Source: Monosporascus cannonballus (Eukaryota; Ascomycota; Sordariomycetes; Xylariales). Taken from it: a DNA stretch of 64,000 nucleotides. Each line of letters starts with the position of its first letter. Within the stretch, counting starts at the first letter, position 1. The stretch is from positions 1 to 64,000 of the forward strand of contig QJNS01000249.1 in assembly GCA_004154925.1 (NCBI GenBank). Direction: 5' to 3'. Shown here in pieces: positions 45,427 through 58,218 of the stretch. The position numbers and the translations under genes are program-made. The notes under the pieces are model-generated. The model was given only the letters and a program-made list of their open reading frames with translations, did not search any database and was not told where the DNA came from.

Positions 45427-46947
45427 ATGTTGTCCCGGCAGCTCCTCAAGTACAGACCGTGTCACGCCAACTTGACCCGCATCTACTATCACTCACCTCG
45501 ACAGGCTCGCCCCTACAGCAACCAGGCAGAGAAGGAATCATGGTCTTCCAGGACACTAGTCCCCTTGGCGGCAGGAGCTACCGGGCTTGCCATCGGTCTC
45601 TACCAGAACAGGAAGGGAGGCGAGTCCCCGAATCCCCGGTCACGTGACCACCCTAATCTCGAAGGCGGCAAGACGATCCCAGACCTGAACAAGCTCGGCC
45701 TGTCTGATCAGATCGCCTATAGCCCGCCTCTCACGTCGGACGAAGTCACGCACCAGCTGAACGAGGGAGCTTGGACCTACCCCGAGACCAAGTTCGCCGC
45801 CGTCAGCAGATACGATGGCGCACAACTGGCTTCAAACAGTCCGTGTGAAGATGCGTATCTGCACGGGACTTTCACTAGCCCGTTCGGGGACGGAGACTGG
45901 ATGACCTGGGCGGTGTTCGACGGACACTGCGGCTGGCAGCTATCGAACCTACTCACCAAGCAGCTTATGCCGTTCGTGCGGCGGGCTCTCGGTGATATCA
46001 AGCACGACGGGAAAAGCGAGGTCTCCGAAGACGCCATCCACGCGGCCCTCAAATCCGCGTTCACCACCCTCGACGATTCCCTGGTCCAGTCCGCCGCGGC
46101 AACAATCGAAAGTGACCTGTCGTTCCCCGAGAAGGCGAGACGGCTGGAGGCGGCCTACGCCGGCGCGTGTGCACTGTTAGCCCTATTTGACCCCCGGAGT
46201 AGAAACCTGACGGTGGCATCGACGGGTGACTGCCGCGCGGTCCTGGGCCGCAGGTCAGCCGACGGCTCCTGGGACACCACCGAGCTGACGGTCGACCAGA
46301 CGGGCGCGAACCCGGACGAGGCTGCCCGGATCCAGGCACTGTTCCCGGACGAGCCGAATATCGTCAAGGGGGGACGCGTCTGGGGCATGCAACCGTCGCG
46401 CACGTTCGGTGACGGCATGTGGAAATGGCCGTCGGAGCTCAAGCGGACCCTGCGCCGCTACTACAACGGGCTGAGCCTGCCGTCGAGCGTCCGCTACAAG
46501 GACTACAAGGACGGGCCCTACCTGACGGCCGAGCCAATGGTGAACACGGTACGGGTCCCGGACGCGCAGCCATCGTTCCTGATTCTGGCCACGGACGGCC
46601 TATGGGACACCATGACGAGCGCCGAGGCGGTCGACCTCGTGGGCCGGTGGATCGACTGGCAGGCAGCCGCGGAACCGCGGGCGATGCCTGCCAGGCCCGC
46701 ATCCTCCTCGGAATTCGGCCCCACGATCCTCGGCTGGGAGCAACAGTGCAAGTACGAGGAGAGCCGGGCCACCGTCCAGGACGCGAACGCGGCGGTGCAC
46801 CTGATGAGGAACGGGCTCGGCGGCGCCGATGAGGAGATGGTGAGGGGCGCGCTCACGTTCCGGTACCCGAACTCCAGGGATATCAGGGACGACATCACGG
46901 TGCAGGTTGTGTTCTTCAATCCTAAGGGCAAGGGCTCCTCCAAATAG
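45427..46947 (+). CDS. Mitochondrial PP2C phosphatase, Ptc5 / pyruvate dehydrogenase phosphatase type, 506 aa
   Basis: Single exon. The N-terminus is rich in Arg, Ser and Tyr (MLSRQLLKYRPCHANLTRIY) and fits a mitochondrial targeting sequence. A short hydrophobic segment follows (LVPLAAGATGLAIGLYQ), as in membrane-anchored Ptc5. PP2C metal and phosphate motifs are all present: SPCEDAYLHG, WAVFDGHCGW (DGHxG), STGDCRAVLG, QPSRTFGDG, LILATDGLWDTM and RDDITVQVVFF. Ptc5-class enzymes dephosphorylate and activate the pyruvate dehydrogenase E1-alpha subunit. The exact substrate here is inferred from family resemblance. Confidence 0.93.
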   Translation: MLSRQLLKYRPCHANLTRIYYHSPRQARPYSNQAEKESWSSRTLVPLAAGATGLAIGLYQNRKGGESPNPRSRDHPNLEGGKTIPDLNKLGLSDQIAYSPPLTSDEVTHQLNEGAWTYPETKFAAVSRYDGAQLASNSPCEDAYLHGTFTSPFGDGDWMTWAVFDGHCGWQLSNLLTKQLMPFVRRALGDIKHDGKSEVSEDAIHAALKSAFTTLDDSLVQSAAATIESDLSFPEKARRLEAAYAGACALLALFDPRSRNLTVASTGDCRAVLGRRSADGSWDTTELTVDQTGANPDEAARIQALFPDEPNIVKGGRVWGMQPSRTFGDGMWKWPSELKRTLRRYYNGLSLPSSVRYKDYKDGPYLTAEPMVNTVRVPDAQPSFLILATDGLWDTMTSAEAVDLVGRWIDWQAAAEPRAMPARPASSSEFGPTILGWEQQCKYEESRATVQDANAAVHLMRNGLGGADEEMVRGALTFRYPNSRDIRDDITVQVVFFNPKGKGSSK

Positions 46948-48791
46948 TGGCGAGTGCCAAGTGTGTGACTATCCCCGCGGTTTAATGACCGGCAGATAGA
47001 CAACTTGTTGGAATCAAATGCGCAGGTCATGATAACACGTGCGCGGCTGAACGGCCACGATATTTGCTCGCTCTTACGCGCGTGTATAACATGGTTAGAA
47101 TTACGAGACACGAAACTCTGCTTTTTTTTCAAGGGGCACCACATCCTAATTTAACTAGAAGACTTGGTCACCAGAAGCGAGCGTCAGCACGGTGATTTTC
47201 TGCGTACATAGATGCCAAAGTTGCACGGGAACAGTTGGCCGCTAAAGGGGGTCTCTTGGCGGAGTGACCTGACGACTTGGTGATCTTCAACACAGATGCG
47301 CCTGGCCATATGATCACAGTGATGAAGACTCCACCGGGGCCGGGGTTACGAGTTATTTCGGGCGTCGGGCCCGCGGTGAAGTGGTTCTGTACTCTTGGGG
47401 GCCCCTGCGACAACGTCGCGTAACTACGATGTAAGACGACTAAAATTAGTTTGAAGTACTATATCCTACTGGGGCCAGATTAAGGCCAATCGTACTATAC
47501 AAGCTCACTTGACGAGTCCCGAAGAGATTCCCCCCCATCCGCCGTGATACAAGCGACTCGCTGGCATCCACGAGCGACTCTATGAACTACCCCCGACTGT
47601 CTGTCTGGCCCAAGAGGGGGACGCACGGTGTAAAGCCCGTAACTCAACGTCTTATTAAAGCTATCCCAGAGGTTCAATTGCCCCTCACCGTCAGCCCTTC
47701 CCTCCGGTCCCCGGCTCAGCAATGAACTAAGCGCCCAAATCAGGCCCCGTGCCTCCGCCGGTGTAGGACAAAAGGGTAAGCAAGGGGCCTGAGCAGAAAT
47801 AGCGACAGGGACAGGAGTCATGATTGGCCATCTACCGGGGTCAGTTGCCATCTTTGGCAACGACGACAGGCCTTGCGACGACCATCTCTGGAACTCCCGG
47901 AAGGGGGCCGAAGGAGCCAGTGCCGGCGCGGGCCTTATTCGAAGCCTCTAGCGCCACATACGTAAGGCACCCGTAGGTAGTTAGTTATAATTGCAGGCAA
48001 GGCTTAGGAAGAGGCTGTTAGGGGTAAGCAAATAGGTAGTATCTGGGCTATTTTCGTCTCCCAACCAATGAACGAGATGGGGCGCGAGCAGAGCAACGGT
48101 TACAGCACATAACCTAGTTTTATCAGCTGAGGTGGCTTTTGGGGGTTGGGGGGAGGATGTTGTAAACACAAATAACTTAATACTCGATATTGAACGATTT
48201 GTCGCTAACATACCGCTGTCTAAGCATACGCCGTACTCTAGGTCAACCGTCCGTTTTTACATCGCCGCCGCCGCGCCGAACCGATTTGACCCAGGTGAAA
48301 CAATCCCGCTGAGCTGATATTGATACAAATGTTATCTTTCGCTTGCCCACAATGCCTATTGACCCTGCCCCCGTTTATTTTGTGCAGATCGACGGTTCCG
48401 CTAGTATGTTTCCCTATGGTGAATGCCAACGCTGTATATCTCGCCGCTGACCTCATGCGCCCATGCCCAGCCCTTGTACCCAACCGTATCCGTTTGTGCA
48501 CCGGTGGAAAACCTAGGAAGGACGCCCTTTTCTGTCCCATTAATCCCTCGTGAGTATGTTTAGTAGATAGTAGTGATGAAAGACACCTGAAAATCCAATC
48601 GCTAGTTCCGCGTGAAAAACAGACCATGCGAACCGTAAGCCGAGTTGTCCCCCACCACAGCGATGCATCCATTAATCTCCGTTACATTACCTGATCTGGC
48701 TAATACACCCAAATCGTACCAACAAGGCAAGTCAATACGCTGCGTGGTGATGCGGCATGGACTTACGGAGACTGCCGCATCAAATCCGTGT
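46948..48791. other. Intergenic between convergent genes, no gene seen
   Basis: About 1.8 kb. Minus frames at 47168-47413 and 47495-47860 show no family signal and carry no consistent splice structure. Includes the 3' flanks of the phosphatase and PUF genes. Confidence 0.45.
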
Positions 48792-51465
48792 CTATTGCTC
48801 GTCAACGCGCACAACGGAATTGGGTTGGCCGTCAAGTGAAGAAGACCCTCCCTTGTCAGCGACGGGATCCTCGCTGGGGCCGGCGTCCGTGCTCGGCGGG
48901 CCGCTACTTTGAGGGCTACTTTGTCTGGTGGTGAGTGGGGGGGTTGGAGCAGTGGAAGTCAAGTTGCCCTGCAGGCCTGGCGATGATGGCGTCGTAGTAG
49001 TCGCAGTAGACCTGGTTCCTGTGCCATTGTCCAACTGGGCTTGCGTGGCCTGGGCAAGGAGCCGATCGATGGCTGCGATTTGTTTCACGCTGCCCCCGCC
49101 GCCCCATTTCCTTAGTTGGGCGCACTGGGTGGTCACCTCCCTAGTGAAGGATTCCCGTTCCGGCCCTTCAAGAAAATGCAACATGCTCTCTGCGACATAG
49201 TTAGCCCTGACTGAGGCGTTTATACTCTGCTTTGGAATGCAAGTACATACGAACGACGTAGTTGCCAAACGGGTCCTTGATAATGTGCTGAAGATCATTC
49301 GTCCCATCACCAATGGCGGCAGTAAGTAGGGCGTGCATCCCCTTGCGCTGCTCCGGTGTACCGAACTTAATACACTTCTCGACGACATTAGACGCGAACT
49401 TGTGTTTCGAATTCGTGACAAGTTTGGTCATGACCAATTGGATCATTTTTGACCGGTCTTCTAGATCGCCGAATTCGATAACATGTTGCGCAACATAGTT
49501 ACCAAATTGATCTAGGACGAGGGTGGCGGCGTCGGCATGGATCTCTTCCATCAATTCTCGTTTTTGCGCGTCGGTACCGTGCTCGAGCATCCGTTGAATC
49601 ACGCGACAGACGTAAGCATGACGTGCGAGTTGTCCGACCTGGCCGCGGAACGCCTCCATAATGGCTGGCATACACTGGTTGGGGAACATCTCGATGATCT
49701 TCTGCACGACATGGTTCCCGTTCTGGTCCCTGACTACCTGCATGATCTTCTGTTTCAACTCCTCTACTATTTCGGCCTGCTGTTCGACAAGCACATGCTC
49801 CAACGCCTGTATCCCTAGTCAGCTACCCATCACTTGTGCTGATAGTGTTCACAGCCATCGATCGCCACTTTACCTTCTGGACTACGCGGCATGCGTACAT
49901 CTGAGTTGACAGCTCGGCCACTTTCCCCCCCATCATAGACGCCAAAATCTTCTTTTGCAATTGGTTCCCGTGTTCGAAGAACTTTTGAATGACGTAATTA
50001 CCAAATACATCCTTCATCAGCTGGATTGCATTTGGTTCAACCTCCCGGAAGACTTGTTCTTTCTCGTCGCTGTTGGCTGTTTGCAGCTTCTCTTGTATGA
50101 ATCGGGAGCCATGTTGATCGCCACTGAATTCGACAACGTGGCCAAAAATATCCTAACGCTACTTAGTCACTGGCGCCCCAGACATGAGAAAAAGAATATG
50201 AAACGTACCTTCAGCTCAAAACGCTTTGACTTGTTGTTCCCACGGAAGTCCTCAAGGACCATACTACGAATGCCCTTACCGGGATCCTGGTCCTTGCTGG
50301 GTCGGAATGGAACTTGGATGGGGGGAGCGTAGGGATAAAGAGGCACACTGGACCGCAACTGCGGGTTCGAGGCATATTGCTCGTAAGGGTTAGTGTACTG
50401 AGATAAGTTTGCGTTGTACAATTGAGATGCATAGTAGGGTGGTATTTGTTGAGGCAAGTACTGTGGTTGCCGGTCGATATCGTGAGGAACCCTCAAATCA
50501 CGTAGATTAGGCTTATTCCACGACTCGGCGCGCTGGTTTGGCGTACCGCCTAAGGCCCTTGGACCATTGAGACTCGGCCGAAATACATGTCCTGCGGGTG
50601 ACCCTCCACTGACGGAACCCCTTTTGGGGGGCAATTGCATTGCTGGAATCGGATCTGCGTAGGTGTCTTGTACGCCGTATCCTCTTGAGCTGCTCGCTGG
50701 TTCGTGTAGCCACGACGATGAGCCAGGGTTGTACTGAAACGGTTGGCTGACCGGATTAGGAAAACCGTTCGTCGGATATCCGTTCATGTTTGCCTCAGGG
50801 GTATCTCCCAGGTTAAGTGCTCGATTGAAGCCATCGTCAAAGTCCTTGTCGGTAACATCATGGCCGAATGTCGTCACGCGAGAACGGTTGGCACCTTCTG
50901 CCGGGAACGATATCGAGTGATTAGGGACAGAAGGCCGTTGAGTATGAAACGTGTGATTCGATGTGTTCTGGTTGACACCATAATGGGAGTTATCACTAAA
51001 ATGTGTTGAGGCCAGGTGCGGTTCTGCCTCGGGCTGTCGCGACGCAATGCTGTCCTGTCTAGTCGCGGCAAAGCTCGCATAAGTTGAATCGCTCGAATTG
51101 CGTCTGTAGATGCCAGAGGGGGCGCTGATAGCTCCGTATAGGCCCGGGTTTTCTGTTACCTCACCCACCGCCTCGCCAAAGCTTGGGTATTTCGAGGAAG
51201 TAGTCGCTTCGACGTTTCCTGCCGTCCTCTGTCTGCCCGGGAACGTCGTTCCATTCTGTCCCAGGGGTGCGCGCCCCGAGAATACGTGGGAGTTGTTTGT
51301 CATCTCCTGCATTTCTCGAATTCGCGTCGGCGAGGCGCTTCCGGAGGCCGACGGCCTATGGGATGTGGTCGCGGATGAATTCCATATTTGGCCTCGGGAA
51401 GCCCAGGGTACGGCTTCGGACAACGGGTTAAGCTGGGCGGAGCCAGAAGGTCCAGTGGGCGACAT
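48792..51465 (-). CDS. Pumilio/PUF RNA-binding protein, Puf3 class, 829 aa
   Basis: Four exons on the minus strand: 51465-50209, 50152-49874, 49806-49251 and 49189-48792. Introns are GT-AG and the sum is in frame. Residues 1-415 are Ser/Pro/Asn-rich and disordered. Eight PUF repeats follow from about residue 420, with base-contact segments SRFIQ, NYVIQ, CRVVQ, NHVVQ, CRVIQ, NYVAQ, SNVVE and NYVVQ; the last is split by intron 3. By the PUF recognition code, read repeat 8 to repeat 1, these specify UGUAUAUA, the classic Puf3/Pumilio site. The C-terminal 100 residues are Thr/Ser/Pro-rich. Yeast Puf3 represses and localises mRNAs for mitochondrial proteins; the same role here is inference. Confidence 0.95.
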
Positions 51466-54400
51466 ATCGTCGGATCCTACGTCCTCTGTCAGCTACTGCA
51501 TATTATCGTATTTAAGTATGCAGATCTTGCTAACGAACCTCTTGAACTGCTTGTCTCTCTATTAGGACCACGTGAGCCTCCAAAAGCCCTATTGCCCCAT
51601 ATATCGTTAGATGGCCATCGGGAATTGCCCAACGAAGAACCGATGGGCTGCGTAGCATTGTCCGCAGAGGGCGTTCCCCTGCCGAAGTTCTGAAACGGAC
51701 TGGGACGGTTCTAGAGATAAACTAGGATCAGCCAAACATGCCAAAAAAAAATATTGGAGGTTCATGCAAGGACGGTCAGCCTCGCCCTCCACGTGGGTGC
51801 TGTCTGAAAACTGGAGACAACGCCGGGACAACTCTGAAATCTCATGCCGGTTATATTCCCAACATGGCCACCGCCGCCCCCGTGTTGAAGGGAGGCTCTC
51901 CGCGACTTTCATATGTATAGACATTCACTTACAGCCATGATCATACCGGTACCCCTCCTCAGAATTGACCAGGTCCAAGCAAGTCAGGCTGGCAGTCCGA
52001 TGCTAGCCACCCCAAAAGAAGGGAATCGGAAGCGGTACTGTCGCCAGAAACCAAGCAATAGAATCGTTCTTGTAAATCCGGTAGTCGACGGTATCGGGAA
52101 CAGAAAGAGCGGAACGATATGCGCGACAACAGAAACGCGGTGGTAAAGAAACTGAATTATATATGACACGAAATGCGTCAACCGCTTATAGTAATGTAAT
52201 GAGCTGTGACGAGGCGCAAAAGCGCCGTGTTAGCCAACAGTTTGTAGGCTGATAGGGAATGATGAGCATTCAAGCCTCTCGAGCGAAACCCGATAGAGCC
52301 AAACGGGGGGACGTCAAGACCAAACTGCAATACTGTATGTGCGACTTACACGAAGCTTGTATGTTCTGCCTAGGTGCTCATTCGGATGTTTATGGTAGAT
52401 CGGGCAGTCAAAGCGATATTGAACGAGCGGTGACGCAGATAAGCCCCGCGTGTCGGAAGTGTTGTTGCGATGGCGGTAGGCAGTCGGATCAGGTAATGCT
52501 AGTTCGGGCGCCGTCATCCGTCTTCTGAATCCGATAGCAGGAGAGAGGGGGGGACGCTTGTTGTGAAGAGAGGGGGGAGGGGGGGAAGACGAGACGCTCG
52601 AGAAGGTGAAGTTGTGACAAGATTCGTTAGGCAGTAGGCAGGCGAGCAGGCGAAGAGCGGGCTGAAGTTCGTCGTTGGTGGATATGAAGTATATGCACTT
52701 GACTATGACTATGGCGCAAGACTCCCGTATATGGGAAGGCGCACAGCGGCCTGTGTACGGTCGGGAGAAGAACGAGGCGCAGTAGACTTTTCTTCGTCTG
52801 CGATGATGTTTTCGTGGATACCCAGGATTTCGATTCGGTTCAGGTACGTACTGTGCATGGAAGTATACAAGTATCTGAATCCAGATGGATGCAATATAAA
52901 ATAAAATAAAAGATCGAGAACGTTTGGGCACCAGCACCGAGTATTATACGCCTTTGTTGCAGTCCTGGAAACCCAAGGCCGACGACGTCTACAGGTAAGA
53001 AAAGGATAGAGAACAAGAAAGGGTTCTGTGCTGGTCCCGGTCCTGCTTTTGAGCCGCTGTGTTATGTCGTGCGAAAAGGTTGCGGGACAGCTTGAGTTGA
53101 GGCAATCCGGTCAGGCTTATTATTATGCTGGATGCGGACTGGCGAATTGAAGGTTGAACCTTGCACAGGGCAGAAAGGACCCCAAAGTTCAATACGCGGG
53201 CCAACTGGGGTGTCTAGACAGGGGTAATCCGACCGGAAATTCCACTGAATAGCCACTGAAGTAACGTGCAGCCGGGGCAGGCTAGTAGGTAGTTAGTGTC
53301 CAGACTTAGAAACAAAGTGCACCGTGGGCTCTGGAGCCAGGGGGTTGGTCTCGACCGCAGGCTTTGTATATAGTATTCTTCAAAGTTTCGGAATGTAGTA
53401 TGCAGGTATGTAGGAGGTATGTATGTGCGTACCTGGGTATGTATGCACCTGTAAAGGCTAGTAGGTCAAGGTAGAACTGCCGTTGATGGTCTGTGTGCGG
53501 GTGCGTCGGTAAGGCTTGGGTGGTCGGAGCTTGCCTCAGAGGGCTGAATGTATTGTAACCCTGACCCTTCAATCTGAAGTTGCCCGGCGGTTTCGTTGCC
53601 TAGCTAGACGGCTGGCTGGCACGGCTGGCTGTTTGCAGATCAAGCCCAGTTACGGCTCTCTATAGTTGCAGTCTAGAGAAACCGGCTCAGCGGACGTACT
53701 ATGTAGGTCGTAAAAGAAGGTATGTAAGAACAATAATAAAGAGTGAGCCCGCGGTGTGTATAGAGAGGAACATATACCTATGAGTCGTTTCCGAGGTGGA
53801 TCTCGAATCTGACGTCGGCCTGGATAGGAGAGAATGAGATTCCGGCTTTCGTCTCTGACGTCCAATGCCAGTTTCACGGTGCCCAGGTTTGCTCAATCGG
53901 TATTGTATCGTAGTTACCTGAACACTTTTATACCCGGTCACCGATCGTGAAACTCGAGAGCACGGAAGAACGAAAGCTGTTCAAGGGGCTGTGACAGATG
54001 GGTCGCCTGCGCTGGTCGCCGCTTTTTAAAGTAAAATAAAAATGGGGCGAAACGGGACCCCCAAAGATTTGGGACCGTGTTAAGAACGCAGCAAGCAAGA
54101 CTCAATCTCCGGACTTTGGTGGTGTAAGAGCGCCGGAATGTACTAACTTTTAGCGCCCGAGCATTTAAGGTCCAAAGTCTTCCAAGGTTGTGGACTGGAA
54201 GCTTAAGATGCAGGCGATAGGGCGGAGCCGGTTGCCGGGACGTCACCTCTTGGCCGCTTTTCTTAAGATATCTCGGCTTCAACCTCCGAAGTCGGGTCGA
54301 GCAGACGACGCTGGACAACCTTATAGTAGAGTTTCCCCCAGTTCTCTTGAATCGGCTGGCGATATTTGACAAACATCGGTCGTGTGAACTCAGGCGATTC

Positions 54401-57400
54401 TTAGTATGTACCTTGTATTATCAACCACCGGATCCCCAAAGGTAAAGAGGATGGGTTCTGTGGCCGATTGGTCCGTCAGCCTTGAAGCATATCAGCGAGC
54501 TCCCACATGTAACTTCTGATGACGATATGGCGACTACGCAGGAGCGAACTCGAAGCTTAAATCTGGCGGCGTGAGTGCGCTTCGGCCTACACAGATGGTC
54601 AACCGAGGAAATGAAAATTTGACTATCTGGTAGGCGTGCATTCGAGGTGTTGGCGCCGGAGTGCAACCACAGCTACCACGCCCCAGCTTTTCCCGACGAG
54701 GAACATAGAATGTACTCACCAACTGCTTCCTGTGGCCGAAGAGTCAACTAGCAATAGGGTTTTTCAATCGTACATATGGTCGTATGGGACGAGGGTGTCT
54801 GAGGCACGTTGGCTGAGATGTCGTCTATCTGAGCCAATGGGGGACAGGTGGGTGAAGTATATATGTGCAGCGAGTATGTACTAACGTTGGCGCTATCGTC
54901 ATGCTCGTCGAATTCTCGTTGCTTTCAGCGGCGCATGTGGTATGCAGACCAACTACCTAGATAGGACGGGTCGCTATGCCGGATATTCGTATGTTCGTTG
55001 GGGTCCGCACTCCTATGTGTATGTGGTGCGCGGAAAGAAGGTCGAATATGGGCGCGGTCCGCATACGATCGTTCGTAACTATATAATACACGGCACAGAT
55101 ATAGTATAATGTACACTAAAATCAGGAAGCAGTACGTAACGGCGAACAAGGAAAGAGAAGTTGTTTTTTAGACAAAGAGCAGATGCTGAGTTGCCCGCTA
55201 GTCCCAGTCGCCTCATATATCCCTTTCCTGGGGGACTCGTTTTGGTAAAGGGCGGTTTGCAGGAAATGTGGAGTACGAGAAGGGAGGGCGAGGGCAATGG
55301 TATCGGTAGTTGGCCCCCTGGTTTGGTAAGTGAAGTTAGAGGATATGGTACCGCGAAGCACTTTGCATATAAAGACCGTGGTACAGGAGTAAATGCGGAT
55401 GTACAAGGCAGATCACTCATGTGGCTCTACTACATGCCCACCTTGAGACGGGCATCTGGTCACCCCAAATTCAGCCTTCAGTTTGTCTGCTTTACCTACC
55501 AATATGACACGGGAATGATGAAGCGTGTAGAGTTCTTTCTGTCATTCAGGTAAATAAGCTGTCCTAGCTACCTGGGCATCATCCTACCCTATTATTGCAG
55601 GTTAGGTGCCGCCGCACCACGCTCAGCGGCTTGATCATGTGGCTAGCTGGTGAGAGACTAGGCACGCACTCAGTTACAAATGTAATGTGTGTTTACCAAA
55701 TTTATTTGCCACGATGGTGATGAATCGCGGACCTTGGCCTGGCAACTCCGCGCAGAGTTTATCGTTGCTGCCTGTGTCCTGATCATAACTTTTGAATGCC
55801 GCAGACCCTTTCGCCGAGCCTAGGAGGTAAGGGACCGCATGCAGTGTGAGTCAAGTAGTTGTTACGGGAAAGCGGTAATCATCCTTCGGAATGCAGATCA
55901 ATGCCGGCCTTTCCCGTCGCTTTCCCAAGACTAGAAGCCCCTTGCGAATATCGCAGTCTCAAGCTAGGGTCGTCTCCCACAAGTCCTACAGTAATGCTCC
56001 GGAAGTTCGAGACTGACTTTCCCCAGGCGCCCAGATTAGTCACACAGCAGCAATGGCTCGCCTCGACCATCGAAATCGTTGGTCGGCAGCCCTGTTTCCT
56101 AGAAACCCACTTGGCTTATTTTGTTTCGACGGACGGCCCCTTATAGCAAAGCGGCGATTTCGTGTACCTTCTCATCGTTGTGGCCGTGCGATTGTTCAAT
56201 TTTGAGACTGGGCTGTCGCTAGTGGAATGAGATGTCTCGAAAGGTCGCCGAAATCAGAATATTGACACCTAGCCTCAATGCTCAACATCAGGGCTCGGCC
56301 TGCCCGGTTGCAAGCTATAGCCAAAAACATGCATCCAATGGGCTTACTCAACGGTCGAAAAAGCGCCCTAGAAATGACGACCGTTGATAAGGACACAACC
56401 CAATGATTGACACTCACATAGACCGACTTGCAATGCGTAAAGATCTGATGGAAAGCATAGATATCTTCGTTAAGCGCGCATCGTCTTTCCCCATCCTCCC
56501 AGAGAAAAAGAAGAAAAAGAGACGAAAATTAATAGCGACGGTGACTCAATAGCAAAATACTCCATTTTTATAGCGGACGCCCAGGGTGGTCGGAAAAGGA
56601 GATGATCAGAAGCAATGCCTTTTGTGTTCAACTGGGATCCTAGCCCTGATTTAGGGGCCCAAGCAGTGCCCACTCGCCGACTGCCTTGCACCAGCACGTA
56701 AGGGAGGTCACCTTCAAGGTTGAAGGGGCTAAACAGTGCCATAAAGCAGACGGCTACCTGCTTGCCTTGTGACTACAATGCTTCCTCCTAATGTGCATGA
56801 ACGTGGGGGCCTCAATCCTATCCGCAACCAGGCCGGATCGAAGGTACGCCCGAGATATCAAGATGACAGACAAACTGTCTCCTGTAGCCGACTTCCTGCG
56901 ATTGTTCCCATGCGGCTTCGGATGTGCGACTCGGCAGCGGAAGTCATTTCCCGGCACAATGCTCGGTTGCCCGATCGAGCCATGTCTCAGATGAACTCAG
57001 TGACGGGCTAGGTAACCGATATGCTGTTGATGGAGCAATAACTTCTCCAATGACTGCTTAAGTGAGGGATAAGTAAGAACGATGCTTTAGAGAATTGCAC
57101 AGGTGATAGCTTCTTAAGCCAAACACTCCCGGCATTGACGGCACGTCGCGCTCAAACGTTCCGTTGGGGTTCGTAGAGCAGGCCAATGCGTGCATATTCG
57201 CTACTTCGATACGATGGACAAGAGGGAAATCCAAGAAAAGGCCAGAGAAAGACATAGAGGAGGAACCCCAAGAAAGTTCAATATATGGGGGTTGTGCTGT
57301 ATATAGGATATGGTGATGCACTGCTGTTGACGATTTTGATGTTGTGCTCAGGTCATCAGTCAAAGCGGCTATGTAGGTCCGAGTAAGGAAACATGAAACA

Positions 57401-58218
57401 TTAATGGGGGAGTGCCCACATGTATTGCCCAGATGCCCTCCTATCCAGGCTATTCCTGCGAAGCACATGGGTGTGCTAAATAGAAGCTCGGATCACACAT
57501 CAGCACATCGCTAGCGCTAGGTCCCTCCAGCGTTCATCCAGAATCTACTCTAACTTCGTCATGCGCTCTAACCGTTTTGGTAAGATCCATCCGCTTTAGC
57601 AGGCGAAAGACCTCGTGGATTGGCCAGCCCCTCAAATTGCCCGTGGCTTAAACAGCCTCCAGCACGGTTCCATTCGGAGCTTGTCGAAAGCTCCATCGAA
57701 TCAGAGTGCCGTGCCTCTCCGGCCCCTGCAGGAGCTGGTTAAGTAGTGGGTATGTATGTAGTGATATCTGATTGGCGCAACGAGGGGTTGAATGAGCTGA
57801 CGGCCCACTTTCGGAAGTTATTGTGTCTTGGGACTCGAACCGGCCATTTTCCTCTCCTTTCTTTTCCCTCCCCACGGTCATTCATCGTCGCTATCATCGT
57901 CGTCGGTTTAGTTAGGGCGCTCGCTCCTTCGGCTTCATTCCTCATTCATTCCTTTCATTGGTTTCAGCTTCATTCTTTTTAGCTGTTGCCGTCCAGTCCT
58001 TTTGTCTTGACTTTATTGACGACCGATTCAACGACAATATCTTACACGACCGAGGCCGAGGCCCTCCCTTCTCGTACGTTGCTGGCTTTTCCGTCATCCT
58101 ACTGATGGATATCATGACAGCGCATCAAGTCCATCAACCTAGCTAACACAACTCCTGGAATGCAGTTCAGCAATCCATTGTATTGTTCGCCTAAGTAGGG
58201 TACGCGGCAAACATCAAC
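51466..58218. other. About 6.7 kb without a supportable gene
   Basis: Many open frames of 60-150 codons occur on both strands but none shows a domain, a family motif or a coherent exon chain. The sequence is not conspicuously AT-rich, so it is not an obvious RIP block. The part next to 51465 is upstream of the PUF gene. The C/T-rich stretch at about 57840-58010 is a likely promoter or leader of the gene at 58219. Long leaders or non-coding RNAs are possible but cannot be shown. Confidence 0.4.

Noticed and set aside
47495..47860. 121-codon minus-strand frame
   Set aside because: No motif and no intron structure; probably chance in normal-GC DNA.
53938..54372. 144-codon basic minus-strand frame
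   Set aside because: No motif; one of many similar chance frames in the 51.5-58.2 kb region.
57825..57850. Minus-strand GGTTCGAGTCC, a perfect tRNA B box
   Set aside because: No A box or acceptor stem in the upstream 70 bases on that strand; the sequence there is purine-rich.
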